NCBI GenBank assembly: GCA_947561715.1
Contig: OX387200.1
Location: 6,450,501 to 6,514,500 of the forward strand
Source of the DNA: Ascidia mentula
Taxonomy: Eukaryota; Chordata; Ascidiacea; Phlebobranchia; Ascidiidae
DNA: 64,000 nucleotides
Reading direction: 5' to 3'
A model generated the notes under the pieces. It did not search any database and was not told the origin of the DNA. It saw only the letters and a list, made by a program, of their open reading frames with translations. Positions 22,875 through 33,822 of the stretch are shown here, one piece after another (the stretch's first letter is position 1; each line of letters opens with the position of its first letter). The translations under genes were made by a program, and so were the position numbers.

Positions 22875-23347
22875 ATTTTAAAATAGCAAAGACTATGTTA
22901 TGTTTGATGCAGAAAAGCATGCTTTCCTGCGGCCGAAGAAGTAACATATTAATGCAAGTTGTTGTAACTAATAAAACTATGAAATTAATAGTCGGTAGTA
23001 ATTTCATTACAAAAAGGTCGTATTTCAAAAAGTGCAATTTCTAAAAGGTCGTAATTTCAATATAAGTTACAATCAGTACCTGCTACGCTCGCTCACACCT
23101 TCGGATATGTCAGAAGCAATAAACAACATGAAAGTATTTTGTCTGAAATTTCTATTTCAATGTAGCCTAGTGTTAAGATGGAAGAAAGTTAAAGAAGGTT
23201 TGCAGCAATTCAACGCCATGTCTGAGTCTGCAAATAAACGTGTATTGCGTTTGTCAATACATGTTAATCGCAACAAGCAAGTTCTAATCCATGTCTGAAG
23301 CAATACTGACAAATGTTTGTCACATGTACACCACCTGTTGCGCAAAG
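22875..23347. other. K4 3' flank with conserved open frame
   Basis: Same post-K block as after K1 and K3; the frame is open at 23032-23298 but ends early at a TGA after LIHV, unlike the longer copies. This speaks against a protein-coding role. Confidence 0.45.
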
Positions 23348-23590
23348 ATGAAAATCGTCGTAACCTTGATGCCAAAAACCGCCACTACATCAATTAATTC
23401 GGCAAGTGTTTCGGAATATATTTTGAGGTTACGACAATGTAGCACATGTGTTTCGGAATATATTTTGAAATCGCGCCGTTCATGCGCAATGTATTTGTTG
23501 CTCGATGTCACACTCGAAAATACTTTTAATGATAACTACCCCTTAAATGATGTTCATGGCGTACACAGTTATCAGCGCATACAATGTCTT
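23348..23590 (+). pseudogene. R3: relic sulfotransferase fragment
   Basis: Begins MKIVVTLMPKTATTS, a decayed PAPS loop, then a donor-like GGCAAG and unrelated sequence. A direct repeat of GTGTTTCGGAATATATTTTGA (23407 and 23449) follows. The words GTACACAGTTATCAGCGCAT recur near 60855, confirming that this is the R tail flank. It is cut off by the Ty3/gypsy remnant. Confidence 0.55.
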
Positions 23591-24239
23591 GTGTTTCTTT
23601 GTATTCGTTCGAATTATTGCAAAACCATAGAATGAAAAACAAGGCGTGCACACACGCATATATAGGGAAGTAAATTGCATTTAAAATACCACGCACAAAA
23701 CAAGAATCACGCAGAATGGACTGCGGCACATTCCACGAATCACGCGGCTGTGGCGTGCAAGTGCACTGTTGCTGCCGTGTATATGCAGTCAGGCGTGATC
23801 ACAACACCTCCCAACCGAGTATAGAAAACCCTCTCATCAGGTTAATAATGAAACCGCTCTGGAGGTTAGATTACCGAACGCAGGAGTGCTGAAATTGGTT
23901 GAACCGTCAACTTCCGGAGATGGAAACTGCAGAAATCTTCCTTCTTCCACCGGTTTCAAATCTTGGTCAGAAACGTATCGAACGCGTATAACTGATCAAT
24001 GTGACGTCGCCAGATTGGAACTCGGGGAAACGCTTTCACATGGAACATTCGACTGCCAAAACATTTAACAATAGTGGCAGGAACCCAGCGACCACCCTTG
24101 CTGTATCTCTGGCCCATGTATAAAGCATGGATCTCCAGCTTTAAAAAAATTGTATCTTCGGATTTTCGTTTCGGCGTTACTGGACTACGTTGCATTACGT
24201 GTGGTGATGAAGGTAACAGAGTATCAATTTTTGCTCGGC
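23591..24239 (-). mobile_element. Ty3/gypsy-type LTR retrotransposon 3' end
   Basis: On the minus strand, bases from about 24160 down to 23956 encode a piece ending GRWVPATIVK then WRRHIDQLY, the C-terminal signature of Ty3/gypsy integrases, followed by a broken PPERF-like tail. A purine tract GGTTGGGAGG then abuts TGTTGTGATCACG (at 23816), which I read as polypurine tract plus LTR start. The LTR would run to about 23591 and contains a CTATATATG promoter-like word. The 5' end of the element is missing: it joins directly to a K exon 4 fragment at about 24240. Limits approximate. Confidence 0.7.
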
Positions 24240-24390
24240 TCCATTTCCGCACAAGAATATTGGGGGGAAAGCATTTGAAGAGGCAGCAGAAAACCCAGCA
24301 ATACTTCAAATAACCCGGGAGCTTTATACGGTGTTTGCTTTGGCAACTGTTTTTTTATCCGCTGTCATGTTTTGGCTGCTGCTGGGGTAG
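24240..24390 (+). pseudogene. K5: K-type exon 4 fragment
   Basis: Starts mid-exon at CCATTTCCGCACAAG (PFPHKNIGGKAFEEAAENP) and ends in a hydrophobic helix of the K6/K10 kind (VFALATVFLSAVMFW) with stop TAG. Upstream exons are replaced by retrotransposon DNA. It marks the left border of the approximately 8.6 kb duplicated unit. Confidence 0.85.
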
Positions 24391-25079
24391 ATTTTGAAAT
24401 AGCATATAGCCGATGTTACGTTTTAATCAATTGAAAATGTATTTTTGCCGCCGACTGCAAATAAAAATCTAAAAATTGATGACTTATATGATGAAACTGT
24501 GACTTAATTTCGCCTTAACATTGTTTTATTTCGAAAGCGATAGAAAAGTCAAACATTATGTGGTAATGGTTATTGATTTAGATCTCTGTAGTAATTTTTA
24601 TTTATGTCGAAAACAATTCCTCCAACACTCACTTACATTGTCGCAATTGCCGGGAGCTTAAACCTCATGGAAGAGTTTCATATTTAATGTAGCCTAATGA
24701 TGACCTGACCTTGTACTTTTGCTCACTATTGCAATAAAAATGTGTGAAAAAAGTTTCGTTGCACTTTTTTGAAGAATGTAATTATATGTTAAATATTCTG
24801 GATAATTTGTTGTGCAAACAGACGTTTACTTTGCTTGTATCGTCTATTGGCTATTTAAAAATTACTCCGCAAAGTACATACACGTTTCCATGTTTAGAGA
24901 GTTTCTAAATACATTGATTCTCCAACCAAAGGACTTTTCATGAAAATCTGTTTGTGTTTATTGGCAGCGATTGCTTGCTGCGAATGGCCACAAGAAAGTC
25001 CGGGCAGTATTCGAACCTATACAACTTAAGTGCCACTTTTGTCAAAACGTCAGACTGAACACAATGATTTTAATTTAAA
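24391..25079. other. spacer K5 to palindrome
   Basis: Duplicated almost unchanged at 32964-33676 and 62645-63356. No gene. Contains the un-folded form of a sequence that is a perfect hairpin in the other two copies (see 33003-33054). Confidence 0.5.
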
Positions 25080-25225
25080 ATAGACTGATCTTCTGGTATA
25101 AAATTAAACGTAGAAACTACTGTATTCTTCCGATGTTTCGTCTGCCAAGCCGGGCAGTATGGCTAACGAAACATTGGAAGAATACAGTACGTTAATTGTA
25201 TGCCAGAAGATCAGTTTATTTTGAA
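25080..25225. repeat. long palindrome, copy 1
   Basis: The left arm CTGATCTTCTGGTATAAAATT...ACTGTATTCTTCC.ATGTTTCGT is answered by the right arm ACGAAACATTGGAAGAATACAG...AATTGTATGCCAGAAGATCAG, with a loop of roughly 25 bases around AAGCCGGGCAGTATGG. Arms are about 55-60 bases. It may be a short inverted-repeat transposon (MITE) or a replication-made foldback; no coding content. Confidence 0.75.
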
Positions 25226-25541
25226 TTGTAACATACCTGGTAGCAATAGTAAAAGCTACAATACACTAATTTTATGTATTCCTTTTGTCAAGACTACAAA
25301 ATATTGCTTCTACGACGTTATTTTGCCAAATTGTCGACGTTCAACATTGAGACACGAAAACAAAAATGATGGTTATGTGGGCAAGAACCAACATTATACG
25401 CGCTCGCTTATGATGCTAAAATTGCATAAAATTGGGATCATATCAATGCATGTCAAGACAAAACAATTTCAACAGAAATAAACACGTTTCGTAGCAATAA
25501 GTACAAATAAATCATTTAAGCAATACAGGTAAGGTCAACTA

Positions 25542-26653
25542 TTACTTTAACACATAAGAAAGAAGGAGAGCTCCAGACAACACACAGAGCAAAATCAACA
25601 CGATCCTTGCTTCAAAATTTATTTTCACCATCATGGGATTTTCTTCAGCGGCATCCTGCCATATGGTACAGTTAACGTTTTTTCGTGGAAATGGAACTTC
25701 GGGCACTTTGGCTCCCAGAAACTTGCAAAGAGGATCCCACCCTTCCTTTACACTAAATACCAGCAGTTTGTCTTTTGGCGCATTCTTAATAAATACAAAA
25801 CAGTGTAATTCCTGTTTCAAATAATATTAGGAAATGTGATCTAGTAAAGCGCATCTCATATTCATTATTTTATCTGCTAAAATCTTCGCAGTTTAGGATA
25901 AACAAAGTATTTATTGACGAATACAAATTCGTGTACCTGCAACACATCTGTGTTATGTTGTCTGTATTTCACCCTGAGAACCGGTTCATTCACTGGTTGC
26001 GCACTCCAGTTAAAAGGAAACCATGCACCATACGCAACACTGGCTTAAACATAGATTGTAAAAAAAGCTTTTTAAAACAAAACTATGAAATTATTTCCGA
26101 AATTATCGAGGATACTCTGGAAAATATTATGAGAACTAATAAAATGTTTTGTGCATTTGCACGTATGAGACAAAGATTCTACATACTTTCCCGTTTAAAT
26201 AATTGAGTGACTTTGTATCCGGTTGGAGAGAAAGTTTTGGCAAATCTGAACATCCAGTCTCCGTTAAGTCGGCGAAACTGTCGCATGCAACTCTTCACCC
26301 ACTCTGATTCTTCACGTATTGCCAAAATAATCTGTAATTATAATATTCCTTTATCATTCTCGTTATATGTCAGCTTACAAAAAGCACGCACATTATACTA
26401 CCTTTGCCTCTGGAAAAGCTTCATGTATTTCTTTCCAGAAGCAGAATACTGGCCTGCCAACAACTGCATCCACATTCTCGTACATCTTTCTGAATAGTTC
26501 AGTACTACCACCAGTTGTTAGAATTTCCATCCATTCCTTGTTATGATAATACTGATGATCCAAGAAGTCATACACGCTATAACCAAGTTCGTTAAGAGCT
26601 GCATGCATTGATTTGGTTCCAGTTTTGCTAAAACCTGCCACGATCACTTTCAT
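25542..26653 (-). CDS. S3: inverted S-type sulfotransferase, intact
   Basis: Minus-strand exons are 26653-26402, 26331-26187, 26043-25937 and 25784-25542, giving 248 aa. Loop KTGTKS at 10-15, EYW-equivalent REESEWVKS in exon 2 with R90 and S98, YGAWFPFNWS in exon 3, GWDPLCKFLG in exon 4, and tail helix about 229-248 ending SYVLK. Exon 3 reads NEPVL where S2 and S4 read NETVL, a Thr-to-Pro change in a conserved spot; its exon 2 donor is GTATGT. Intron 1 is 70 nt. It is the only subtype found in reverse orientation, and it is duplicated as S4 and S5. The ATG of MKVIVAGF was chosen over an in-frame ATG 12 codons upstream by comparison with S2. Confidence 0.86.
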
Positions 26654-27749
26654 TTTTTCGATATTTCTGAGGAATACAATGCTAAGCAATCTGTAGGTAT
26701 TAAGCGTTGTCGAATTGCATTAAACTTGTTAAAAAAGAAATTCGTTTCATCTGCTGTAAACTTCTTCAGCTCAATCTGTGCAGCTTGTTGCAACCAGACA
26801 CCTTGCTGGGTTGGCCGAAAAGCTTGCACACTTCGAAGCACATGCGATCAGTGCAGTCGCGTTTGCACTTTGTTGAGCTCAATCATTTAAATATCACTTT
26901 CATAAACAATTCTTTTCCTTAATCTCAAGGGAGCTGAAAAAATATTTCGCATCACGAGCAGCAAAACGAAAAGCCCCTCTGCGGTTGCAGCAGTTTTACA
27001 GCCGATTGAGCTGGAAGAATTCCAGAAAACGTAAATTTAGTGCATAACACTTAAAAGTTTTTTTATACACTGAGCATGGGACGATGTATGAATTATTTCT
27101 AGCTTCTTCATACAGAACTTCAACAGATTAAACGTCACAATTGCTTGGGAGTTTCGCTCGCTCAAGGTCGGGACGAAAGGTGTTCATCAAAATTACCGTT
27201 AAGTTTACACGCGGGTCATACAAGACTTTCCTAAACTAATTATGCAGTAATCTGTATAAGTGTTATGCACCAAAATTCTCTTTTCTGGTAAATTGGCACG
27301 ATTGAAAAACTCTGTTACTATTTTCTTATCAGACACGAGCTTTCGCAAATACTCTTCGTCTTGACTGCTGTAAATTTCCAACTGCTGCAACTGCAGAAGG
27401 GATTTCCGTTTTGCTGATCGTGACAGTGAAATGCTTTTTCGAGCCCTCTTGCTTGAGGAAATCAACTGTTTGTATTTGCTAGCTTTTGCGAATTCTCTTC
27501 GCTTTATCAACTGTATATTTACAACTGCTGCAACCGCAGAAACGCTTTTCGACTTATTTGAATATTCGAACCAAGGCGTTTAATCACAAAATAAACAAAC
27601 AATAGAGTCGTATAAGATAAAATTCCTTACAGCAGCAACCGTAAGCATGTTTGAACTACAAGTAACGCCCTGATTCGTTTAGTGTGATAACAAAATGCAT
27701 TCGAAAGTAACTGAGCAAGATTTCCAAGTTTATAAAATCGGAAAATATT
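26654..27749. other. S3 upstream spacer
   Basis: This should contain the S3 promoter. It also holds a 101-codon minus-strand frame (separate entry). Nothing else is recognised. Repeated at 35248-36344. Confidence 0.5.
27205..27510 (-). CDS. hypothetical small basic protein (doubtful), copy 1
   Basis: A 101-codon open frame rich in Lys, Arg and Ser (RARKSISLSRSAKRKS) with a glutamine/leucine patch. It matches no family I know. The duplicate at 35801-36106 has a Glu-to-Lys change near VTEFF but stays open. That is expected for such a recent duplication and is not evidence of selection. It may be a leftover of a mobile element. Confidence 0.2.
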   Translation of the reverse strand: MIKRREFAKASKYKQLISSSKRARKSISLSRSAKRKSLLQLQQLEIYSSQDEEYLRKLVSDKKIVTEFFNRANLPEKRILVHNTYTDYCIISLGKSCMTRV

Positions 27750-27972
27750 TATATGGTGTTTCGGGTTCAGGAAGGTTTGAAAACCCCTTTGTTCATTTCT
27801 AGGCCTCGAGGTTCCGGAGTTTTCGTTTCAGCGCAAAAACGTGAAGTCTGCCTTAATGGAGGAATATGCTACGGAAAACGTTGTCATGAGGCGGATGGTG
27901 TTTGAAACAAAGATAGCGGCTTGCTTGATTGCAATTATTTTACTCACTTTCGCACACTTGATTTTCATCTAA
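27750..27972 (+). pseudogene. L3: L-type exon 4 fragment
   Basis: Starts MVFRVQEGL and is shifted by an inserted base where intact L genes read EGWEPLC. The later part MEEYATENVVMRRMVFETKIAACLIAIILL is recognisable before TAA 27970-27972. It shares the ATTTC.(A/T)GGCCTCGAGGTTCC variant with L1, so both descend from the same damaged L copy. Exons 1-3 absent. Confidence 0.82.
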
Positions 27973-28775
27973 CTCACTTGTTGTAAAATCGAAATGCACA
28001 AAGAACCTCAATGTCTTGACAATGCTCGTTTAGTGATTACAATTACCACCAGCAGTAGTGCGTTGTGGTAGCTGTTCTAACCCGGCTAAGAAGGAAATAC
28101 ACATTTTATAGTCAAAAATGTTTGCCACTAATGGTGGCTATTGCCTTGGTCCATATTTTTTACATCCATCTTTACAACAATATTCTGTAATCTATGTTAT
28201 CTGTTAAAAATGTGAGAAGACAAAAAAAATCGGTTTCCAGTGGAAAGGCCGGAGTTATTGTTTGGTTAGCAGACAGCGTTTGCTGACGGCGAAAGAAAAA
28301 GTTATTTGTGGAAAGTTACCCAAGCTTTACGGGTGGGGGACATGTGTGCACGAAGCTGCTGACTGCTGAAACCACACAAGCTTGTTTTTCAAGGCGTCCT
28401 GATAGAATATGTTTAGCTCTGTTGTAGATTTAGTCGGCTTTGTTTGGCAATTAAAATTAAGTGAGGATTGTTTTACCGCAGATGTGTTTTATTTGGAGCA
28501 TTGTTATGGTAGAATATCAAACGTATGAATTTTTCAATTTATGAAATAACATTAATCACTGGGAAAGTAATGTTTTCCAGAACCTTAATGTGTCACTGGT
28601 AAAAAATGTTGGTATAACGGACGAATTAAATATTTTAACTGTCTAAACTACAATTGTCACTTGATCCATTTCTCGTGTCGTTATAAATGCTATATAATAA
28701 TAAGGTAGGTGAAAGAACAAAATTAATTAGAACTCCCACTTTTTATAACTCGAAAAAAACTAGGTATATTTAATA
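27973..28775. other. spacer L3 to M3
   Basis: L-to-M spacer, also present after L1, L4, L5 and, interrupted by mobile DNA, L6. Contains GTAGATTTAGTCGGCTTTG. The M3 promoter should lie in the last 200 bases. No gene. Confidence 0.5.
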
Positions 28776-29995
28776 ATGAAAATAATCGTTGCTGGGGTTT
28801 CAAAAACCGGAACAAAGTCTATGAACGCAGCTTTGACGGCGCTTGGATGCAGAGTAGTCGATTTTTTGGAGCACAGCTACAGGCACAATAAAGAATGGAA
28901 CGAGATTTTGGACACAGGGGGCAACAAAGAGGTATTTAGGCGAATGTACAGAGATGTTGATGCAGTGTGTGGAATTCCAGCGTATTTCTTTTGGGAGCAA
29001 ATACAAGAGGCCTTTCCCGAGGCCAAGGTAAAGGAGAGAAAATTAAACACACTTTGTTTTTTGTTCCTTTGCATCTTTTGTTGTTCCGAAAATCTTGCGA
29101 ACATTTGAAAACTGCAGGTGATTCTTCTTGTGCGTGACGAGGATTCGTGGTACAGAAGCGTTCTGGGTCAAATCCGAGAAATCAATGTGTGGTCGCTTTT
29201 CAGAATTGCCCGAGTTTTCACTCCAACGGGACGAATATATTCTCGCCACGCGTTGAAATCACGTATAGTATTGTCGGGTCGGAAGTTAAAAAAATACAGT
29301 AATTTTCGATATTACAGTTGCCGTTACAATGGGTGTGACTAGAACACACGCCTGGAGCACTCTGAGAGTGAACGAACAGCTCTCCGCTTGAAATATAGAC
29401 AACACAACCTCTATGTTCGTGAGGTAAGCTAACGACCTTGACAATGTGGTCGTGTGTTTTTTAACTAGTGCGTCTAATTCAATTGGACAATTTGGCAAAT
29501 TATAATTTACATTTTTTGTATTGATTTATTATCTGATATATTATCGAAGAACGTTGTCGGCATTATTTTAGGACAAATTAGTTTCATGAAGACTGAACAT
29601 ACATTAAAACTACGCACGTCACAACCAAATAACCTTGATTTTGATGCTGTTTGTTTCTGGTGTAGTCATATTAGGAGACAGCTAAAAACGTGGATATATA
29701 AATTATTTTCCTTTACAATTAATTATGTTCTATATAATTTCACACAGATGGCTCCAAAAGATAAGTTGTTGGTGTTCAAAGTGCAGGAGGGCTGGGAACC
29801 ACTGTGCAAATTTTTGGACGCCGAAATTCCCGAAGAACCGTTTCCTCACAAAAACGTTGGAGGAAACGCATTCAAAGAAACCGCCGAAGCAAATCCGATC
29901 ATGCGGAACATTCTTAGAGAAATAAGATTTTTCTGTTTCTGTCAGCCTTTGGAGTGTTGATACTATCCATATGCTTATTTAATATGTTTTATTGA
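28776..29995 (+). pseudogene. M3: M-type sulfotransferase pseudogene, two frameshifts
   Basis: Exons are 28776-29027, 29118-29262, 29318-29423 and 29748-29995 (the shifted frame stops at 29960). Exons 1 and 2 are sound (KTGTKS; RDEDSWYRS), though exon 1 has GCRVVDF where sisters have GYRVFDF. Exon 3 lacks one A (GTGAACGAACAGC versus GTGAACGAAACAGC in M5), which brings a stop. Exon 4 lacks one G (GAAATAAGA versus GAAATGAAGA), destroying the membrane tail. M4 carries the same two deletions, so they occurred before the 8.6 kb duplication. Confidence 0.9.
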
Positions 29996-31051
29996 TATTG
30001 CTTGTGAAGTACAGCACCAAAACATTTGTGGTATAGTGGGTGTATTACTTTATGTGACGACTAGTTACAAAAAATTTGTTTAAAAGTTATGTACTCATGA
30101 ACTTGCAACAGTGATATGCAAAATAAAATGTACTTGGCTAATATCAAAAGTCTCAAATCTCTCGTAAATTTAGTAATATTTTACTTTTCTTTGTAAAAAT
30201 AGAAAAATTACCAAAGCTTTTTTAAGTATATTTAATTCGGAATGACCGAGTTTTCATTTACATTGTACCCCAAAATTACATGATTATTTGTAATGATGAA
30301 ACAATGGGTGTCGCAAAACAGATGTGGAAAATCTGAAAACTATTGTATTGCTGTTCCTACGACCCAAAAAGTTTTTCAGTATTACTTATATTTTGTATAC
30401 GCAACCCGCGTAGATAAGGCGCTGGTTGGATTTGATAAGGAAGTTGTCTTAACGTTGAAACAAGTTTTTTTGAAGACATTGTGTTTTGAAATATTTGCGC
30501 GCTTGTTTAAAACCCCGAATTCCAATTTTAGCGCGAATTGCGGAAATTAGCAGCAAACAATGCTCGAGTATTTGTATCGTAGAGCTATTTCACTGTTTTA
30601 AATAACATCCGCGCGATGGTGCTAGAGAACTAACTGAAACAAAATTAGGATTGTAGAACTAAAGGACTATTTTAAATAATATCCGTGGGGCTTTCATTTG
30701 ACCAAAGACCATCGTACAAGCACTTACATTCAAAAACGGTCCCAGGTCCTGAAATTATTTTGCGTATGAGAAAAAAACTGGCAAAATATTAACACAAAGA
30801 ACACATATTTGTGTGAACTTTGATCCAGTCTGCAATGTCTGGGCCAATGATATTGACACGATAGCTCGCAGTGAAGTAAGGACCTGCGCATTGGGGCGAT
30901 CCTGTCAATCAAACGATTGCATGAAGCATTACTGCGTTGTCTGATTATATATGGTAGAGATCCCCTACGTATATGTGAAGGTTGCCTGGTGAGTTGTGCG
31001 CTTTCGCACCAGTGTACCTTATAGCCACAATATACCCCGTGAAACAGCCGA
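29996..31051. other. M3 3' flank
   Basis: Standard M-to-K spacer; no gene. Present again at 38605-39660. Short frames here are not kept open in the M1, M2 and M5 flanks. Confidence 0.5.
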
Positions 31052-31125
31052 CCTCCTTTAGCTCAGTTAGTAGATCGTAAGGCCTGGTTAACCGAAGGGT
31101 CGTGATTTCAAACTTCACCGGGAGG
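31052..31125 (+). repeat. tRNA-like sequence
   Basis: CCTCCTTTAGCTCAGTTAG ... GTGATTTCAAACTTCACCGGGAGG. The acceptor is weaker than in the copy at 20848 (CCTCCTT versus CGGGAGG). Same position relative to the M and K genes. Confidence 0.58.
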
Positions 31126-31449
31126 TTCAGGTTTTCTGCAGTTCTAACAAACTAGGTATAAATGATGTATTTTCCTGTCCATTGTGCACTGCTTTTGGTG
31201 CAGATTTACTATACGACATACGGAATATGAACATAAGCATATTTTCAAACAATAATGCGATGTTAAAAATAATAGGCAAATGTCGCCTTCCAAAACGTTT
31301 TATTGGCCGAAGCACATCGTTGGAAGCCAATTCCATTCTCACATGCTTGTCAACTTTTTACTTGCGAGCGACTAGTCAATTATTAACGCGGACAACGTTC
31401 AATGCTGACCGAATTTCTGCAAGTTAATGTCAGAGCAAGGGCAAGCAAT
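31126..31449. other. K6 upstream region
   Basis: K 5' flank with the GCGGACAACGTTCAATGCTG block; the frame is open upstream to 31402. No separate gene. Confidence 0.45.
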
Positions 31450-32963
31450 ATGAAGATTGTTGTTGCTGGAATGCCCAAAACAGGCACCAAGTCTATGAAC
31501 GCAGCTTTAACAAAACTTGGATATAATGTGTACGACTTTTTGGAACACGCTTACTGCCATAACATGGAATGGAAGGATATATTTGAAACAGGCGGAAGCA
31601 ATCAACTGTTTCAGAATATGTACAAGGATATAGATGTAGTTGTAGATACCCCGGTGAACTACTTCTGGGAACAAATCCACGAAGCATTTCCTGATGCCAA
31701 AGTACGAAAAAATTAATTTACTAAGATATTACAATAAGTATAGACAACTGGTATTGCAGGCACCATGCGGTAGTAGTCACGTAGGCATGTGTTCAGGCCG
31801 ATGTGAAATTGTCTCTGTGCTTCAAAGCTAAGGTTTCCGTTATAAGTTGGTAAGATATGTTTGATTGAACTGGAATTATAATATTAACGCATTTCACGAA
31901 ACGCAGTATTGGCGATCACAGCTACGGTATCTGCATCATTAGGTTGCAGGCTTTTCAGCGCAGGCATTGCAGTCTAGCTGGATCAGTCATCTGAGCCTGA
32001 TTATCCCAGGATCGTGAGTCCAAACCTCACGGGGACCTTGATATTTCAAACCTCGCTCCGGCTTGTCAGGAAAAATTGGCTGATCCAGCTGGGATGCGAA
32101 GCCTGAAAACCTAATATATGATCGTGATTGTGCAGTGATAAACCGAGACAATATTATGTTTATGTTTGTTCAGATCATTTTGATGACACGAGATGAAGAT
32201 GCGTGGTACAGGAGCGTCTTACACCAAATACGCGAAATGAACGAATGGTCTCTTTTCCGATTGGCGACCATCATCACACCAACAGGAAGATCATATTACA
32301 GCCACATATCGAACGCCCGTAAAACATATAGTTCATGTTTTAGTATTTTGCTTTAAAAACTAACTCGTTTTTATTGGTTGTAGTTTTGGTGGGCTTTTCA
32401 ATGCCTATAACTTCAGCCTTGAGAGATCTCAAGTCCATTGAAAGAATAATGCGACTCAAATTCCGACAACACAACTGTTACGTTCAACAAGTAAGTGTTA
32501 CAATAAATATTCACCATGAATTTGCGGCATGCCCACAGCTGTATCTTGGTGCTCATAATTGGACACGAAAAAGTGCCTATAGCCCAAAAGTGGTTTAAAA
32601 TGAAACGCAAGAATGTATTTGCTTTCCATGTTATGGTCGTGGTGATTTGTTCCCACTATCCCAATAAGTTTCGCTCACCTCGTAATCATTTTACTTGAGT
32701 CCCCAGTCACTTGTATGTCGCAGAGAGCCCCAAAAGACAAACTTCTGGTGATGGACATTAAGGACGGTTGGGAGCCACTTTGCAAGTTCCTGGGTGCTAA
32801 AATACCCGACACTCCATTTCCGCACAAGAATATTGGGGGGAAAGCATTCGAGGAAGCAGCAGAAAACCCAGCAATACTTCAAATAACCCGAGAGCTTTAT
32901 ACGGTGTTTGCTTTGGCAACTGTTTTTTTATCCGCTCTCATGTTTTGGCTACTTCTGTGGTAG
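31450..32963 (+). CDS. K6: K-type tail-anchored sulfotransferase, intact
   Basis: Exons are 31450-31701, 32174-32318, 32384-32490 and 32724-32963, giving 247 aa. Starts MKIVVAGMPKTGTKS; exon 1 has CHNMEWKDIF. Exon 2 reads RDEDAWYRS and ends SHISNA. Exon 3 has FSMPITSALRDLKSIERIMRL. Exon 4 carries the variant tail QITRELYTVFALATVFLSALMFW, otherwise found only in K5 and K10. The 5' flank is of the kind found before K3, K4, K7 and K9, while everything from intron 1 onward is nearly identical to K10 (61.4-62.6 kb), so the gene appears recombinant. AATAAA lies at 33036-33041. Confidence 0.88.
31939..32113. repeat. foldback element, intron 1 of K6
   Basis: The arms AGCGCAGGCATTGCAGTCTAGC and GGGATGCGAAGCCTGAAAACC (with TGGATCAG / CTGATCCA) flank the core GATCGTGAGTCCAAACCTCA in the K1 orientation. 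Confidence 0.7.
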
Positions 32964-33676
32964 ATTTTGAAATAGCATATAGCCGATGTTACGTTTTAAT
33001 CAATTTTTAGATTTTTATTTTTGCCGCCGACTGCAAATAAAAATCTAAAAATTGATAACTTATATGATGAAACTGTGACTTAATTTCGCCTTAACATTGT
33101 TTTATTTCGAAAGCGATAGAAAAGTCAAACATTATGTGGTAATGGTTATTGATTTAGATCTCTGTAGTAATTTTTATTTATGTCGAAAACAATTCCTCCA
33201 ACACTCGCTTACATTGCCGCAATTGCCAGAGGCTTAAACCTCATGGAAGAGTTTCATATTTAATGTAGCCTAATGATGACCTGACCTTGTACTTTTGCTT
33301 ACTATTGCAATAAAAATGTGTGAAAAAAGTTTCGTTGAACTTTTTTGAAGAATGTAATTATATGTTAAATATTCCGGATAATTTGTTGTGCAAGCAGACT
33401 GAAATTTGATGGAACGAACGTTTACTTTGCTTGTATCGTCTATTGGCTATTTAAAAATTACTCCGCAAAGTACATACACGTTTCCATGTTTAGAGAGTTT
33501 CTAAATACATTGATTCTCCAACCAAAGGACTTTTCATGAAAATCTGTTTGTGTTTATTGGCAGCGATTGCTTGCTGCGAATGGCCACAAGAAAGTCCGGC
33601 CAGTATTCGAACCTTTGCAACTTAAGTGCCACTTTTGTCAAAACGTCAGACTGAACACAATGATTTTAATTTAAAA
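32964..33676. other. K6 3' flank, unit 2 spacer
   Basis: Counterpart of 24391-25079. No gene; contains a perfect short hairpin (separate entry). Confidence 0.5.
33001..33054. repeat. perfect hairpin
   Basis: CAATTTTTAGATTTTTATTT and AAATAAAAATCTAAAAATTG are perfect inverted 20-base arms around TTGCCGCCGACTGC. In unit 1 (24427 on) the left arm reads CAATTGAAAATGTATTT and does not pair well. The third copy near 62682 has the paired form. The right arm includes the AATAAA of K6. Confidence 0.85.
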
Positions 33677-33822
33677 TAGACTGATCTTCTGGTATAAAAT
33701 TAAACGTAGAAACTACTGTATTCTTCCGATGTTTCGTCTGCCAAGCCGGGCAGTATGGCTAACGAAACATTGGAAGAATACAGTACGTTAATTGTATGCC
33801 AGAAGATCAGTTTATTTTGAAT
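33677..33822. repeat. long palindrome, copy 2
   Basis: Same as copy 1 at 25080-25225, with identical loop words AAGCCGGGCAGTATGG. Confidence 0.75.

Larger units (their letters stand above)
24241..32700. repeat. segmental duplication, unit 1 (about 8.6 kb)
   Basis: K5 exon 4 fragment, spacer, palindrome, inverted S3, L3 fragment, M3 and the front of K6 reappear in the same order and orientation at about 32813-41310. Matching landmarks are offset by 8,573 to 8,609 bases. Differences are scattered substitutions and a few small indels, so the event is recent relative to the subtype split. Confidence 0.88.

Noticed and set aside
22669..23044. Frames of 121-122 codons on both strands overlapping K4 exon 4 (and equivalents at 59378-59753)
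   Set aside because: Shadows of K exon 4 in other frames; the real exon has splice sites and the family motifs.
30730..30912. 60-codon minus-strand frame repeated at 39339 and 57281
   Set aside because: Identical only because the M 3' flank is duplicated; it is broken in the M1 and M2 flanks, so not a conserved gene.
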